This document shows positions 41,766-49,884 of a stretch of 55,701 bases of DNA, one piece after another. The position numbers were made by a program, and so were the translations under genes. Where the stretch lies: positions 1-55,701 of the forward strand of contig JAYVOF010000160.1 in assembly GCA_043758105.1 (NCBI GenBank), in the 5' to 3' direction. The stretch comes from JANPPS01 sp043758105. GTDB taxonomy: Bacteria; Pseudomonadota; Alphaproteobacteria; Acetobacterales; Acetobacteraceae. Position 1 is the stretch's first letter. The number at the start of each line of letters is the position of its first letter. Below the pieces are notes generated by a model, which was not told where the DNA came from, searched no databases, and saw nothing but the letters and a program-made list of their open reading frames with translations.

Positions 41766-42173
41766 ATGGAAATTAAGCGTGGCGGATCGCAGCCCTCGGG
41801 CAAGGGGCCAGCCGCCTACTTCACCGGGGCCGTCCGTATCGACCCGCTGTTCAGCCCGCCCGACCCGGCGCGGGTGGCGATGGCGTGGGTGACGTTCGAG
41901 CCGGGGGCGCGGACCGCGTGGCATACCCATCCGCTGGGCCAGACGCTGATCGTGACCGCCGGGTGCGGGTGGGTGCAGCGGGAGGGGGAGGCGGTGCAGG
42001 AAATCCGGCCCGGAGACGTGGTCTGGTTCGGGCCGGGGGAGAGGCACTGGCATGGGGCCACTGCCACCACGGCGATGAGCCACATTGCCGTGCAGGAAAA
42101 GCTCGGCGGCTCGCCGGTGGATTGGATGGAGCAGGTGACGGACGAGCAATACCGGGCTGGCCCGGCTGCGTGA
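41766..42173 (+). CDS. Cupin protein, (R)-hydroxynitrile-lyase-like/carboxymuconolactone-associated type
   Basis: This 135-aa single-domain cupin reads MEIKRGGSQPSGKGPAAYFT, then GAVRIDPLF. The metal site is TAWHTHPLGQTLIV...GWVQREGE and ERHWHGA (two His, Gln/Glu, one His). It is close to small Mn-cupins described as hydroxynitrile lyases in acidobacteria and relatives, although most members have unknown substrates. ATG 41766 has AAGGGAG upstream; an earlier ATG at 41745 is less likely. Confidence 0.85.
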   Translation: MEIKRGGSQPSGKGPAAYFTGAVRIDPLFSPPDPARVAMAWVTFEPGARTAWHTHPLGQTLIVTAGCGWVQREGEAVQEIRPGDVVWFGPGERHWHGATATTAMSHIAVQEKLGGSPVDWMEQVTDEQYRAGPAA

Positions 42174-42237
42174 GCCCGGCCCGTAGCCGGAGCGCGGTCT
42201 GCTGGGGAGCGACCCAGGGCTAGAAGCGCGCCGGTTG

Positions 42238-42278
42238 CCGCTGGATTGCCGCGCCCCAAGCGAGGTTCGCCATGACCG
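42238..42278. repeat. Degenerate right half of the CGTCATTGCGAG palindrome family
   Basis: GCCGCTGGATTGCCGCGCCC, then CAAGCGAGGTTCGCCATGAC, matches the right arm of the compact copies with several changes. The left arm is not recognisable, so this looks like a decaying copy. Confidence 0.5.
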
Positions 42279-42284
42279 AGTGCG

Positions 42285-42480
42285 CTAATCCAGCCGGGGC
42301 AGCGTCTCATCCCGCTCGAAATCGCCGCGCTGCGGGGGCGCCAGGGGCCTGAACTGGCAGCGGCCGGGTTTGAGGTCCAGCCGCGGGGTGCCGTCGTTGG
42401 CCGGGCCTTGCAGCACGAGGTTCCGGCGTGAAAGGGGGGCTGGAAGCTGGTCGCCACGGTGGCCGGTTCTGGTCGTCTTA
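42285..42480 (-). pseudogene. Unrecognised C-terminal gene fragment
   Basis: The 440 bases between the cupin and the P450 gene hold no intact gene. One coherent minus-strand reading ends at a TAG at 42285. It includes RRNLVLQGPANDGTPRLDLK, then PGRCQFRPLAPPQRGDFERD and ETLPRLD. It loses sense where the CCCTCACCCC element begins (42481), so it may be the C-terminus of a gene broken by rearrangement. I do not recognise the parent family. Confidence 0.35.
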
Positions 42481-42520
42481 CCCTCACCCCGGCCCTCTCC
42501 CGCCAGCGGGAGAGGGGGAG
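42481..42520. repeat. CCCTCACCCC-type hairpin repeat, copy 1
   Basis: CCCTCACCCCGGCCCTCTCC, then CGCCAGCGGGAGAGGGGGAG, folds through CCCTCTCCCGC and GCGGGAGAGGG. The same motif occurs inside a coding region at 44342-44379. Confidence 0.8.
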
Positions 42521-42585
42521 TCCAATGCCAATCACCGTCCGTCTTGATTGCCAGAGTAAGTTTGCGAGAAGTATCAATCGGCTAG

Positions 42586-42612
42586 CCCGGAGGGAGAGGG
42601 GGAAGGAAGGGG
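42586..42612. repeat. CCCTCACCCC-type repeat, partial copy
   Basis: CCCGGAGGGAGAGGGGGAAG, then GAAGGGG, repeats the right side of the hairpin element. It directly abuts the stop codon of the P450 gene. The bases between it and the full copy (42521-42585) show nothing else I can name. Confidence 0.6.
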
Positions 42613-43788
42613 TTAACTGAACCGTATCGGAAGTGATGACAGGCCTCGTAACGTGTTGTTACAACGGCGTATTGGGTCGCCGGCTAGCGCGATGGTGGTA
42701 ACCTGCCGGGCCAGCGCCCCCAGCAGGCATTCGCCCTCCATCCGGGCCAGCGCCATGCCGACGCAGGCGTGGATGCCGACGCCCCAGCCGACGTGGCCGG
42801 CGACGGGGCGGGTGATGTCATACTCGTCCGCGCGGTCCCAGCGGCGGGGGTCGCGGTTGGCGGCGCCCATGAACACCAGGATCTTGCGGCCGGGTTCGAG
42901 GGGGACGCCACCGATTTCGACCGGGCGCGTGGTGGTGCGGAAGAAGGTTTGGACCGGCGTTTCGTAGCGCACGGCCTCCTCGAATGCGGCGCGGGCCAGG
43001 GCAGGGTCGGCGCGGAGGGCCTGGAATTGGGCGGGGTGGGTGGCGAGGCAGAACAGCGCGGCGGCCAGGCCGCTGACGGTCGTGTCCACGCCGGCGGTGA
43101 GCAGGGAGCGGACGACCTGCGGGGCTTCTTCGGGCGTCAGCTCGCCCGTGTCGGACGCAGCGTGGATGTCGGCGCCGAAACCGCCCGGCACCAGCGCGTC
43201 CCGCTGCGATTGGGCTTGGACCCAGGCGAGCACAGGGGCGGCGTCCTGCACGGCGTCTTGGAAGAACTGGTTGTGCGGGCCGAAGCTGTTGAAGACCATG
43301 TTGCCGTAGGGGAGCAGATAGCGCCGGTTTTCGCGCGGCATGCCGACGGCGTCGGGGAAGACGCGCAACGGGTAGGCCTCGGCCAGGTCCGGGATGGCGT
43401 CGAAGCGGCCGCGGTCCAGCAGTTCCGCCACCAGATCGTCCGCGTCCTGCTGGAATTGGGCGCGGAGGCGTTTCAGGGCGGCGGTGGACAGCACGCGGGA
43501 CAGCACGCGCCGGGTGCGGTCGTGGTAGGGCGGGTCGGTTTCCAGCACCAGGCTCGGTAGGCGCCAGGGCGGCTCCTTGCGGAAATCGGCGAGGCCCACG
43601 CCGGACGCGGATGAGAACGCCTGCCAATCCTGCAGCACGGTGCGGACTTCGGCGTGCCTTGCCACGGCGTAGATGTCGTAGCGGGTGAGCCAGCTGACCG
43701 GGCCCGCTTCGCGTAAGCGCTCGTGGTCCGGGAACGGGTTTTCGAGGAAGGGCCGGGAGAACGGATCGATGTCGAGCGGGGTGGCCAT
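42613..43788 (-). CDS. Cytochrome P450
   Basis: This 391-aa soluble bacterial P450 has the oxygen-activating I-helix AGVDTT (residues 232-237), the K-helix EAVR (271-274) and the heme loop GWGVGIHACVGMALARME with the thiolate C342. The opening and the PYGNMVFNSFGPHNQFF region resemble CYP199-type enzymes that act on para-substituted benzoates; this is a similarity judgement only. No ferredoxin or ferredoxin reductase gene is adjacent. It is transcribed away from the acyl-CoA ligase gene, with about 80 bases between the starts. Confidence 0.92.
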   Translation of the reverse strand: MATPLDIDPFSRPFLENPFPDHERLREAGPVSWLTRYDIYAVARHAEVRTVLQDWQAFSSASGVGLADFRKEPPWRLPSLVLETDPPYHDRTRRVLSRVLSTAALKRLRAQFQQDADDLVAELLDRGRFDAIPDLAEAYPLRVFPDAVGMPRENRRYLLPYGNMVFNSFGPHNQFFQDAVQDAAPVLAWVQAQSQRDALVPGGFGADIHAASDTGELTPEEAPQVVRSLLTAGVDTTVSGLAAALFCLATHPAQFQALRADPALARAAFEEAVRYETPVQTFFRTTTRPVEIGGVPLEPGRKILVFMGAANRDPRRWDRADEYDITRPVAGHVGWGVGIHACVGMALARMEGECLLGALARQVTTIALAGDPIRRCNNTLRGLSSLPIRFS

Positions 43789-43865
43789 GGCAACAAAGCT
43801 CCGTTCGGGCTAGCGTGAAGATGCGGCACGCGAGAGGCCGGGTCTAGCAGGGTGGTGGCGCGCGG

Positions 43866-45749
43866 GTGATCGATACGTTTCCGAAGCTGCTGCTGCATCA
43901 TGCGGAGGTGCGCGGCGACCGGCCGGCGATCCGGCATAAGAATCAGGGTATCTGGCAATCCTGGACCTGGCGGCAGGTGCTGGACGAGGTTCGGGCGTTT
44001 GCCGCCGGGCTGCTGGCGCTGGGGGTGCAGCCGGGGGAGCGGGTGGCGGTGATCGGATATAACCGGCCCCGCCTATATTGGACGCTGGTGGCGGCGCAGT
44101 GGATCGGGGCGGTGCCGGTGCCCCTCTACGCGGACGCGATCGCGGACGAGATGGTCTATGTGCTGGGGGATGCCGGCATCGTCGTGGCCGTGGTGCAGGA
44201 TCAGGAGCAGGTGGATAAGATCCTGTCGGTCGCGGACCGGCTGCCGGGGTTGCGGCATGTGGTTTATGATGAGGAGCGGGGGCTTGGTGAGTATGACCAT
44301 GCGAAGCTCCATTCGTTTGCCTCAATCAGTTCTCTTGGCCTCCCTCACCCCGACCCTCTCCCGAGGGGAGAGGGGGAAGATATTTGCACTGTTTTGTATA
44401 CTTCTGGCACTACGGGGCGGCCGAAGGGGGTTATGCTTTCGTTTGACAATTTGATCCTGACGGCGCGCGGGGCGAATGCCTTTGATCATTTGACCGATGC
44501 CGAGGAACTGGTGGCGTATTTGCCGATGGCGTGGGTCGGGGATCACGTCTTTAGTTTTGCGCAGGCGTATTGCGCCGGGTTCTGTATTTCTTGTCCGGAA
44601 AGTGCGGAGACGGCGGTGGCGGACCGGGGGGAGATTGGGCCCACCTATTTCTTCGCGCCGCCCCGCGTGTTCGAAAACCTGCTGACGCAGACCATGGTGC
44701 GGATGGAAGATGCGTCCGGCTGGAAGCAGTCGATGGTGACCTATTTCCTGGGGGTGGCCCGGCGCTGGGGGGAGCCGATCCTGAACCGGGAGGCGGTGCC
44801 ACCGCAGGCGCGGGCGCTGTATGCGCTGGGGGAGGCGCTGGTGTATGCGCCGCTGAAAAACCAGATGGGGCTGGGGCGCTTGCGGGTGGGCTATACCGCG
44901 GGCGAGGCGATCGGACCGGAGATGTTTCGGTTTTACCGGTCTTTGGGCCTCAATCTGAAGCAGCTGTATGGCCAGACCGAGAGCACGGTATTCACCACCA
45001 TGCAGCCGGATGGCGAGATCAGCGCCGACACCGTGGGCCGGCCGGCGGAGGGGGTGGAGCTGCGGATCGAGCCGAATGGTGAGGTGCGGTTCCGGGGCCC
45101 CGGCGCCTTCGTGGCGTATCTGAACAACCCGGAGGCGACGGCCGAGACCAAGGATGCGGAGGGCTGGGTGGGCACCGGGGACGCCGGGTTCATCGATGCG
45201 CGCGGGCATTTGCGGATCATCGACCGGGCCAAGGATGTCGGTGCGCTGGCGGACGGGACGCTGTTTGCGCCGAAGTATATCGAGAACAAGCTGAAGTTCT
45301 TTCCGAATATCAAGGAGGCCGTGGCGGTGGGCGCCGGGTATGCATTCGCCTCGGTGATGTTGACCATCGATATCGTGGCCGTGGGTAATTGGGCGGAGCG
45401 GCAGGGGATTACCTATGCATCGTATCAGGAACTGACTGCGCATCCCCGGGTGCAGGCGTTGCTGGGGGGGCATGTGCGGACGGTGAATACTATTTTGGCG
45501 GGGGAGGAAGGGCCGATGTCCCGCCTGCGCATCGCCCGCTTCCTGGTGCTGCCGAAGGAGCTGGACGCCGATGATGGGGAGCTGACGCGCACGCAAAAGG
45601 TGCGGCGGCGGTTCGTGGCGGAGCGGTATGCGACGTTGATCGCGGCTTTGAATTCCGGTGCGGCGGAGGGCGATATCACGATCGAGACGGTGTTCGAGGA
45701 TGGGCGCCGCGGCGCGTTGCAGGCGCGGGTGGCGGTGCATGATGTCTGA
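43866..45749 (+). CDS. Long-chain acyl-CoA synthetase/AMP-dependent ligase
   Basis: This 627-aa adenylating enzyme activates a carboxylic acid to the CoA thioester. It starts at GTG 43866. Motifs are LYTSGTTGRPKGV (residues 177-189), YFFAPPRVFENLL, then KQLYGQTESTVFTTM, GDAGFIDARGHLRIIDRAKD and the C-terminal TRTQKVRRRFV. Residues 159-171 (LPHPDPLPRGEGE) are encoded by a CCCTCACCCC-type repeat lying in frame just before the ATP-binding loop. The gene overlaps livG, and such ligases often head branched-chain-type ABC importer clusters in aromatic or fatty acid degraders. Confidence 0.92.
   Translation: MIDTFPKLLLHHAEVRGDRPAIRHKNQGIWQSWTWRQVLDEVRAFAAGLLALGVQPGERVAVIGYNRPRLYWTLVAAQWIGAVPVPLYADAIADEMVYVLGDAGIVVAVVQDQEQVDKILSVADRLPGLRHVVYDEERGLGEYDHAKLHSFASISSLGLPHPDPLPRGEGEDICTVLYTSGTTGRPKGVMLSFDNLILTARGANAFDHLTDAEELVAYLPMAWVGDHVFSFAQAYCAGFCISCPESAETAVADRGEIGPTYFFAPPRVFENLLTQTMVRMEDASGWKQSMVTYFLGVARRWGEPILNREAVPPQARALYALGEALVYAPLKNQMGLGRLRVGYTAGEAIGPEMFRFYRSLGLNLKQLYGQTESTVFTTMQPDGEISADTVGRPAEGVELRIEPNGEVRFRGPGAFVAYLNNPEATAETKDAEGWVGTGDAGFIDARGHLRIIDRAKDVGALADGTLFAPKYIENKLKFFPNIKEAVAVGAGYAFASVMLTIDIVAVGNWAERQGITYASYQELTAHPRVQALLGGHVRTVNTILAGEEGPMSRLRIARFLVLPKELDADDGELTRTQKVRRRFVAERYATLIAALNSGAAEGDITIETVFEDGRRGALQARVAVHDV
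44342..44379. repeat. CCCTCACCCC-type hairpin repeat inside the acyl-CoA ligase gene
   Basis: CCCTCACCCCGACCCTCTCC, then CGAGGGGAGAGGGGGAAG, forms a stem of CCCTCTCCC and GGGGAGAGGG. It matches the intergenic copy at 42481 and is translated as LPHPDPLPRGEGE without breaking the frame. Confidence 0.85.
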
Positions 45750-46512
45750 CGTGTTGCTGGATGTGGCGGGCGTGTCGCTGGCGTTTGGCGGGGTGAAGGC
45801 GATTACGGACGTGTCGTTCGATATCCGCCGCGGCGAAATCCGCTCGATCATTGGGCCGAATGGCGCGGGTAAGACCAGTATGTTGAACGTGATCAACGGC
45901 TTCTATCACCCGCAGCAGGGGCGGATCACCTATAAGTGCCAGACCCGGTCCCGCATGCGCCCGCACGTGGCGGCGGCGCAGGGGATCGCGCGGACGTTCC
46001 AAAACGTGGCGCTGTTCAAGGGCATGACGACGCTGGACAACATCATGGCCGGCCGGTCGCTAAAGATGCACCGCGGCCTGTGGTGGCAGGCGCTGCGCTT
46101 CGGCCCGGCGCAACAGGAGGAGATCGCGCATCGCCGGGCGGCGGAGCGGATTATCGACTTCCTGGAGATCGAGGCCATCCGCAAGACGCCCGTCGGCAAG
46201 CTGCCGTATGGGCTGCAAAAGCGGGTGGAGCTGGGGCGGGCGCTGGCGATGGAGCCGGAATTGCTGCTGCTGGATGAGCCGATGGCGGGCATGAACCTCG
46301 AGGAAAAGCAGGATATGTGCCGGTATATTCTGGACGTCGCGAGCCAGCTCGGCACCACCATCGCGCTGATCGAGCATGATATGGGTGTCGTGATGGATTT
46401 GTCGGACCGGGTGGTCGTGATGGAATTCGGCCGCAAGATCGCGGACGGCACACCGGATGTGGTGCAGGCCGACCCGGCGGTCATCGCCGCTTATTTGGGC
46501 ACGCCGCATTGA
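45742..46512 (+). CDS. Branched-chain amino acid-type ABC transporter ATP-binding protein (LivG family)
   Basis: This 256-aa ATPase has Walker A GPNGAGKT at residues 38-45, signature LPYGLQKRVELGRALA (unusual LPYG for LSYG), Walker B LLLLDEPMAGMN and the switch histidine in LIEHDMGVVMDLSDRV. ATG 45742 (or the adjacent ATG 45739) lies within the end of the ligase gene. Its stop overlaps the permease start (TGATG). Confidence 0.92.
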   Translation: MSDVLLDVAGVSLAFGGVKAITDVSFDIRRGEIRSIIGPNGAGKTSMLNVINGFYHPQQGRITYKCQTRSRMRPHVAAAQGIARTFQNVALFKGMTTLDNIMAGRSLKMHRGLWWQALRFGPAQQEEIAHRRAAERIIDFLEIEAIRKTPVGKLPYGLQKRVELGRALAMEPELLLLDEPMAGMNLEEKQDMCRYILDVASQLGTTIALIEHDMGVVMDLSDRVVVMEFGRKIADGTPDVVQADPAVIAAYLGTPH

Positions 46513-47459
46513 TGTATTCCGTATTCGTCGATCCGTTCCTGCAGATGGCGGATGCACCCGACTTGCTGGTGCAGACGCTGTGGGAGGGCCTGGTGTCCGG
46601 CGTGCTGTATGCCCTGACGGCGTTGGGGTTCGTGCTGATTTATAAGGCGTCCGGAGTGTTCAACTTCGCCCAGGGCATCATGGTGGTGTTTGCGGCACTG
46701 ACGTTGGTGGGGTTCTACGAGCATGGCGTGCCGGCGCCGCTGGCGTTGCTGTTGGCGCTGGGCGTGATGGGCGTTCTGGCGTGGGTGATCGAGCGGGTCG
46801 TGCTGCGGCCGTTGGTCAATCAGCCGGACATCGTGCTGTTCATGGCGACGTTCGGGCTCACCTATATATTGATCGGGTTCGGCGAATTGGTGTTCGGCGG
46901 GGAGCCGAAGACCATGCCGGCGGCGGCGCTGGGGCTGCCGTCCGGATCGATCGACATTCCGTTCGCCGGCGGCGAGGTGTCGTTGCAGCGGTTGGACATC
47001 GCGGCGGCGGTGATCGCGTTGCTGATGGTGGCGGTGCTGGGGGTGTTCTTTCAACGCACCCGCGTCGGACGGGCGCTGCGGGCGGTGGCGGACAGCCACA
47101 AGGCGGCGCTGTCGGTCGGCATATCGTTGAACCAGATCTGGGTCATCGTGTGGTTCGCCGCCGGGCTGGTGGCGTTAGTGGCTGGGATCATGTGGGGGGC
47201 GCGGTCCAACGTGAGTTTCGCGCTGCAGATCGTGTCGTTGAAGGCGCTGCCTGTGCTGATCCTGGGCGGCTTCACCTCCGTGCCCGGCGTGATCGTGGCC
47301 GGGCTGGTAATCGGGTGCGTGGAAAAATTGGGCGAGTTCTACTGGGGTCCGCTCGTGGGCGGCGGGATCGAGAGCTGGCTCGCGTATGTGGTGGTGCTGC
47401 TGTTCTTGCTGGTCCGGCCGCAGGGACTGTTTGGGGAAAAGCTGATTGAGCGGATTTAG
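46512..47459 (+). CDS. Branched-chain amino acid-type ABC transporter permease (LivH family)
   Basis: This 315-aa membrane subunit with eight or so helices shows GLVSGVLYALTALGFVLIYK, ASGVFNFAQG, then NQPDIVLFMATFGLTYIL and LVRPQGLFGEK at the end. It is complete. The partner genes livM, livF and a binding protein, which normally follow, are not found downstream; a toxin-antitoxin pair begins 38 bases later. Confidence 0.92.
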   Translation: MYSVFVDPFLQMADAPDLLVQTLWEGLVSGVLYALTALGFVLIYKASGVFNFAQGIMVVFAALTLVGFYEHGVPAPLALLLALGVMGVLAWVIERVVLRPLVNQPDIVLFMATFGLTYILIGFGELVFGGEPKTMPAAALGLPSGSIDIPFAGGEVSLQRLDIAAAVIALLMVAVLGVFFQRTRVGRALRAVADSHKAALSVGISLNQIWVIVWFAAGLVALVAGIMWGARSNVSFALQIVSLKALPVLILGGFTSVPGVIVAGLVIGCVEKLGEFYWGPLVGGGIESWLAYVVVLLFLLVRPQGLFGEKLIERI

Positions 47460-47496
47460 TGCGTACGATCTTGCTTAAACTGCGGGTGGCCCGTAT

Positions 47497-47853
47497 ATGA
47501 TGAAATGGCGCAGCGTGGCTGAAACAAGCTTGTTTTCGCGCCGCGCAGACAAGCTGCTTTCCAGGGAGGAGCGCGACGAACTGATCGACTTGTTGGCCGT
47601 GAACCCCGCCGCCGGCGACGAGATTATCGGGTCCGGAGGCGTTCGCAAACTAAGATTCGGGGCGGGAGGGCGCGGGAAGCGGGGTGGGTTCAGGGTGATC
47701 TACTATTGGCTTGTCGACGACATGCCGATTATCGCGATCCAAATCTTTGGTAAGAACGAACAGGCCGATCTTACCCTGGATGAGATCAGGGGTGCTCAGG
47801 CCATTGTAAACATTATGAAAGCCACCCTGCGCGCCAGCCGGAAGTTGAACTGA
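47497..47853 (+). CDS. RelE/HigB-type toxin
   Basis: This 118-aa protein has the RelE/ParE fold signature: FSRRADKLLSREERDELIDL, then VRKLRFGAGGRGKRGGFRVI and YYWLVDDMPIIAIQIFGKNEQADL. These match HigB2-like mRNA interferases that act on ribosomes. A double ATG occurs at 47497 and 47500. The antitoxin gene follows after nine bases (toxin-first order). Confidence 0.88.
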   Translation: MMKWRSVAETSLFSRRADKLLSREERDELIDLLAVNPAAGDEIIGSGGVRKLRFGAGGRGKRGGFRVIYYWLVDDMPIIAIQIFGKNEQADLTLDEIRGAQAIVNIMKATLRASRKLN

Positions 47854-47862
47854 GGAGGGACC

Positions 47863-48132
47863 ATGAGCGAATTTTTGGAAGCGATGCAGGAAGCGGCCGA
47901 CATTCTAACCGGGAAGCGGCAACCGGCCCGGCTGCATACACCGATTGACGTCCGGGCCATCCGGCGGCGGCGAAAGCTGACGCAGCAGGCATTTGCCGAG
48001 CGGTTCGGCTTCACCGTGGGCGCGGTGCGAGACTGGGAGCAGGGACGCTTTCAGCCGGAGCAGGCGGCACGCGCCTATCTGCTAGTGATCGACCGGGAGC
48101 CGGATGCGGTGGAGCGGGCATTATCGATGTGA
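47863..48132 (+). CDS. HigA-type antitoxin, XRE helix-turn-helix
   Basis: This 89-aa DNA-binding antitoxin carries a Cro/C1 helix-turn-helix at residues 27-65 (IRRRRKLTQQAFAERFGFTV and GAVRDWEQGRFQPE). The GAGGAGGG site upstream is strong. It would neutralise the preceding toxin and repress the pair. Confidence 0.9.
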   Translation: MSEFLEAMQEAADILTGKRQPARLHTPIDVRAIRRRRKLTQQAFAERFGFTVGAVRDWEQGRFQPEQAARAYLLVIDREPDAVERALSM

Positions 48133-48166
48133 GCGTTGCTGAGCAGGCACCTCCAGATGCGGCCGG

Positions 48167-48523
48167 TTATGGAGCGACTTTTAGACTGGCCAAATACGTG
48201 ACGATCCCCGCCGCGTCCGCGTCCGATATCGGCGCCTTATAGACGCGTACCATCTTGTTCACCTCCCCGGTCCACTCGGCGCGGGTGAGGGTCGGCTGGG
48301 TTAGGATCATGCCGGGGGAGTGGCAGGACTGGCAGTTGGTGGCAATCAGGTCGGCACCGGGACCAGGGGGGAATTCGCGGTCACTGGCCGGCAGGTCGAT
48401 GCTGACGGAGTGCAGCTTCACCCCCCCAGTGCCGGGCGTGTCGAGCGCCGCGGCCGAGGTGCCGGTGGCGACCAGGATCAGGGCGGTAACGAGGCCGAAG
48501 GCGGTGGTGGTGGAAAAGGCCAT
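48167..48523 (-). CDS. Monoheme cytochrome c, SorB-like sulfite dehydrogenase subunit
   Basis: This 118-aa secreted cytochrome has signal peptide residues 1-26 (FGLVTALILVATGTSAAA). The heme motif CQSCH is at 64-68, with a likely axial Met in SPGMILTQP. AAGGAG precedes ATG 48523. It starts 20 bases after the sulfite oxidase-like gene, as sorB follows sorA in sulfur oxidisers, so it should take electrons from that subunit. It appears intact although its partner is frameshifted. Confidence 0.88.
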   Translation of the reverse strand: MAFSTTTAFGLVTALILVATGTSAAALDTPGTGGVKLHSVSIDLPASDREFPPGPGADLIATNCQSCHSPGMILTQPTLTRAEWTGEVNKMVRVYKAPISDADAAGIVTYLASLKVAP

Positions 48524-48543
48524 AGTGATGCTCCTTCGGAGGG

Positions 48544-49775
48544 TCAGGCGACGGCCAGCTGCACCGTCTCGATCACGTTGCGCATGAAGCCGCCGCTGTT
48601 CCAGTTCGCCTCCATCGGCTGCACGATCTTGTTCGTGTTGGTGCAGCGGACCATGGCCGTGAGCGTCCCGGCACCGGGCGCCGGGACGGTCGCGTTCCAT
48701 TGCCGGAAGCTATACGCGCCCTCGTCCCGGCCCAGCGCCGCCGGGGCCCAATTTGCGCCGCCATCGATGGACACGTCCACCGCCGCCACCCCGCAATCCC
48801 CACCCATCGCGATGCCGCGTAACGGCACGGGCGCGCCCGCCGGCACCTTGGTCGCCGGTGTCACGTTGGTGAAGAAGGAACGGGGGACCATGCGGTTGAT
48901 CGGCTCGGTCGGGAAGCCGGTCTGGCCCGGTTTCACGTCCGCACGCGGCGTGGACGGGATCAGATAGGCGCTCTTCATCCAAAAACTGTCATCGGGCTTG
49001 TCCAGCACCTCGATGTCGCTCACCATCTTCACCCAGTAGGTTGAATACCAGCCCGGCACCACGAGGCGCATGGAAAATCGTTCAGCAACGGCAGCTGCTC
49101 GCCGTTCATCTGGTAGGCGAGCATCACCTCACCGTCCCGCGCGTGGTCGATCGACAGTGACTTCATGAAATCGGGCGCCCCGTCCACCACGGGCTCATCG
49201 AGGCCGTTGAAGCGGACCGCGACGGCGCCCGGCTTCACCCCGGCCCGGTCCAGCACATCCCGCAGGCGCACGCCGGTCCATTTCGCGTTGCCCATCGCCC
49301 CGTTCTGCCACTGCCCCCCGGCGATCCGCGGTGCGAACAGGCCGCGCGAGTTGCCGGAGCATTGATTGACCGCCGCGATCTCGAACCGCGGGAGCGCCAG
49401 GACGTCGTCCATGGTGAGCGATTGGGCCTGGTTCACGTGGCCGCGCACGCCGCAGCGGAAGGTGGCGAGGTCGATCTGCTCCGGGATCACCGACCAGTGC
49501 CAGCGGACGAAGAAGCGGTCATTGGGGGTGAACACGCCCCCATTCGATACCGGGTCGAACACCTCGAACGGCGTTTCCAGCAGCGGCGGACGGGTGCGCT
49601 GCAGGATCATCGAGCCCTTTTGCGGGAACGCGGTCGTGAGCTCACGCTGCGCCGGGCCGCCGTTCAGGCCGAGCGTGACGATCTCCGCCCAGGCCGGCAG
49701 TGAGCCCGCCATTCCGCCTAGCGCGGCCGCGGCACCCAACAGGCGGCGGCGGCTCAGTCCTGGTGATATTTCCAT
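48544..49775 (-). pseudogene. Sulfite dehydrogenase molybdenum subunit (SorA-like), frameshifted
   Basis: From ATG 49775 the protein opens with a Tat signal (SRRRLLGAAAALGG) and runs through the Mo-pterin domain, including the Mo-binding cysteine C139 in VNQCSGNSRG and QWQNGAMGNAKWTGVRL. Near 49070 the frame is lost after LPLLNDFP. The next frame continues at once with MRLVVPGWYSTYWVKM, then the dimerisation domain (DVSIDGGANWAPAALG) to 48544. A single missing base (CCATGCGC where CCGATGCGC-like sequence is expected) explains it. The joined product would be about 410 residues, the normal SorA length. All other motifs are intact, so this is either a fresh mutation or a sequence error. Confidence 0.85.
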
Positions 49776-49884
49776 TCTGCGCGTCCTCGTTCGGCCTTGA
49801 GACCTCGTAGCCGCATATATTCGATCCAACCAACGCTCTTTCTCGCTCAATTCGATCAGTCCCGGCGATCGGATGCGAGAACGA

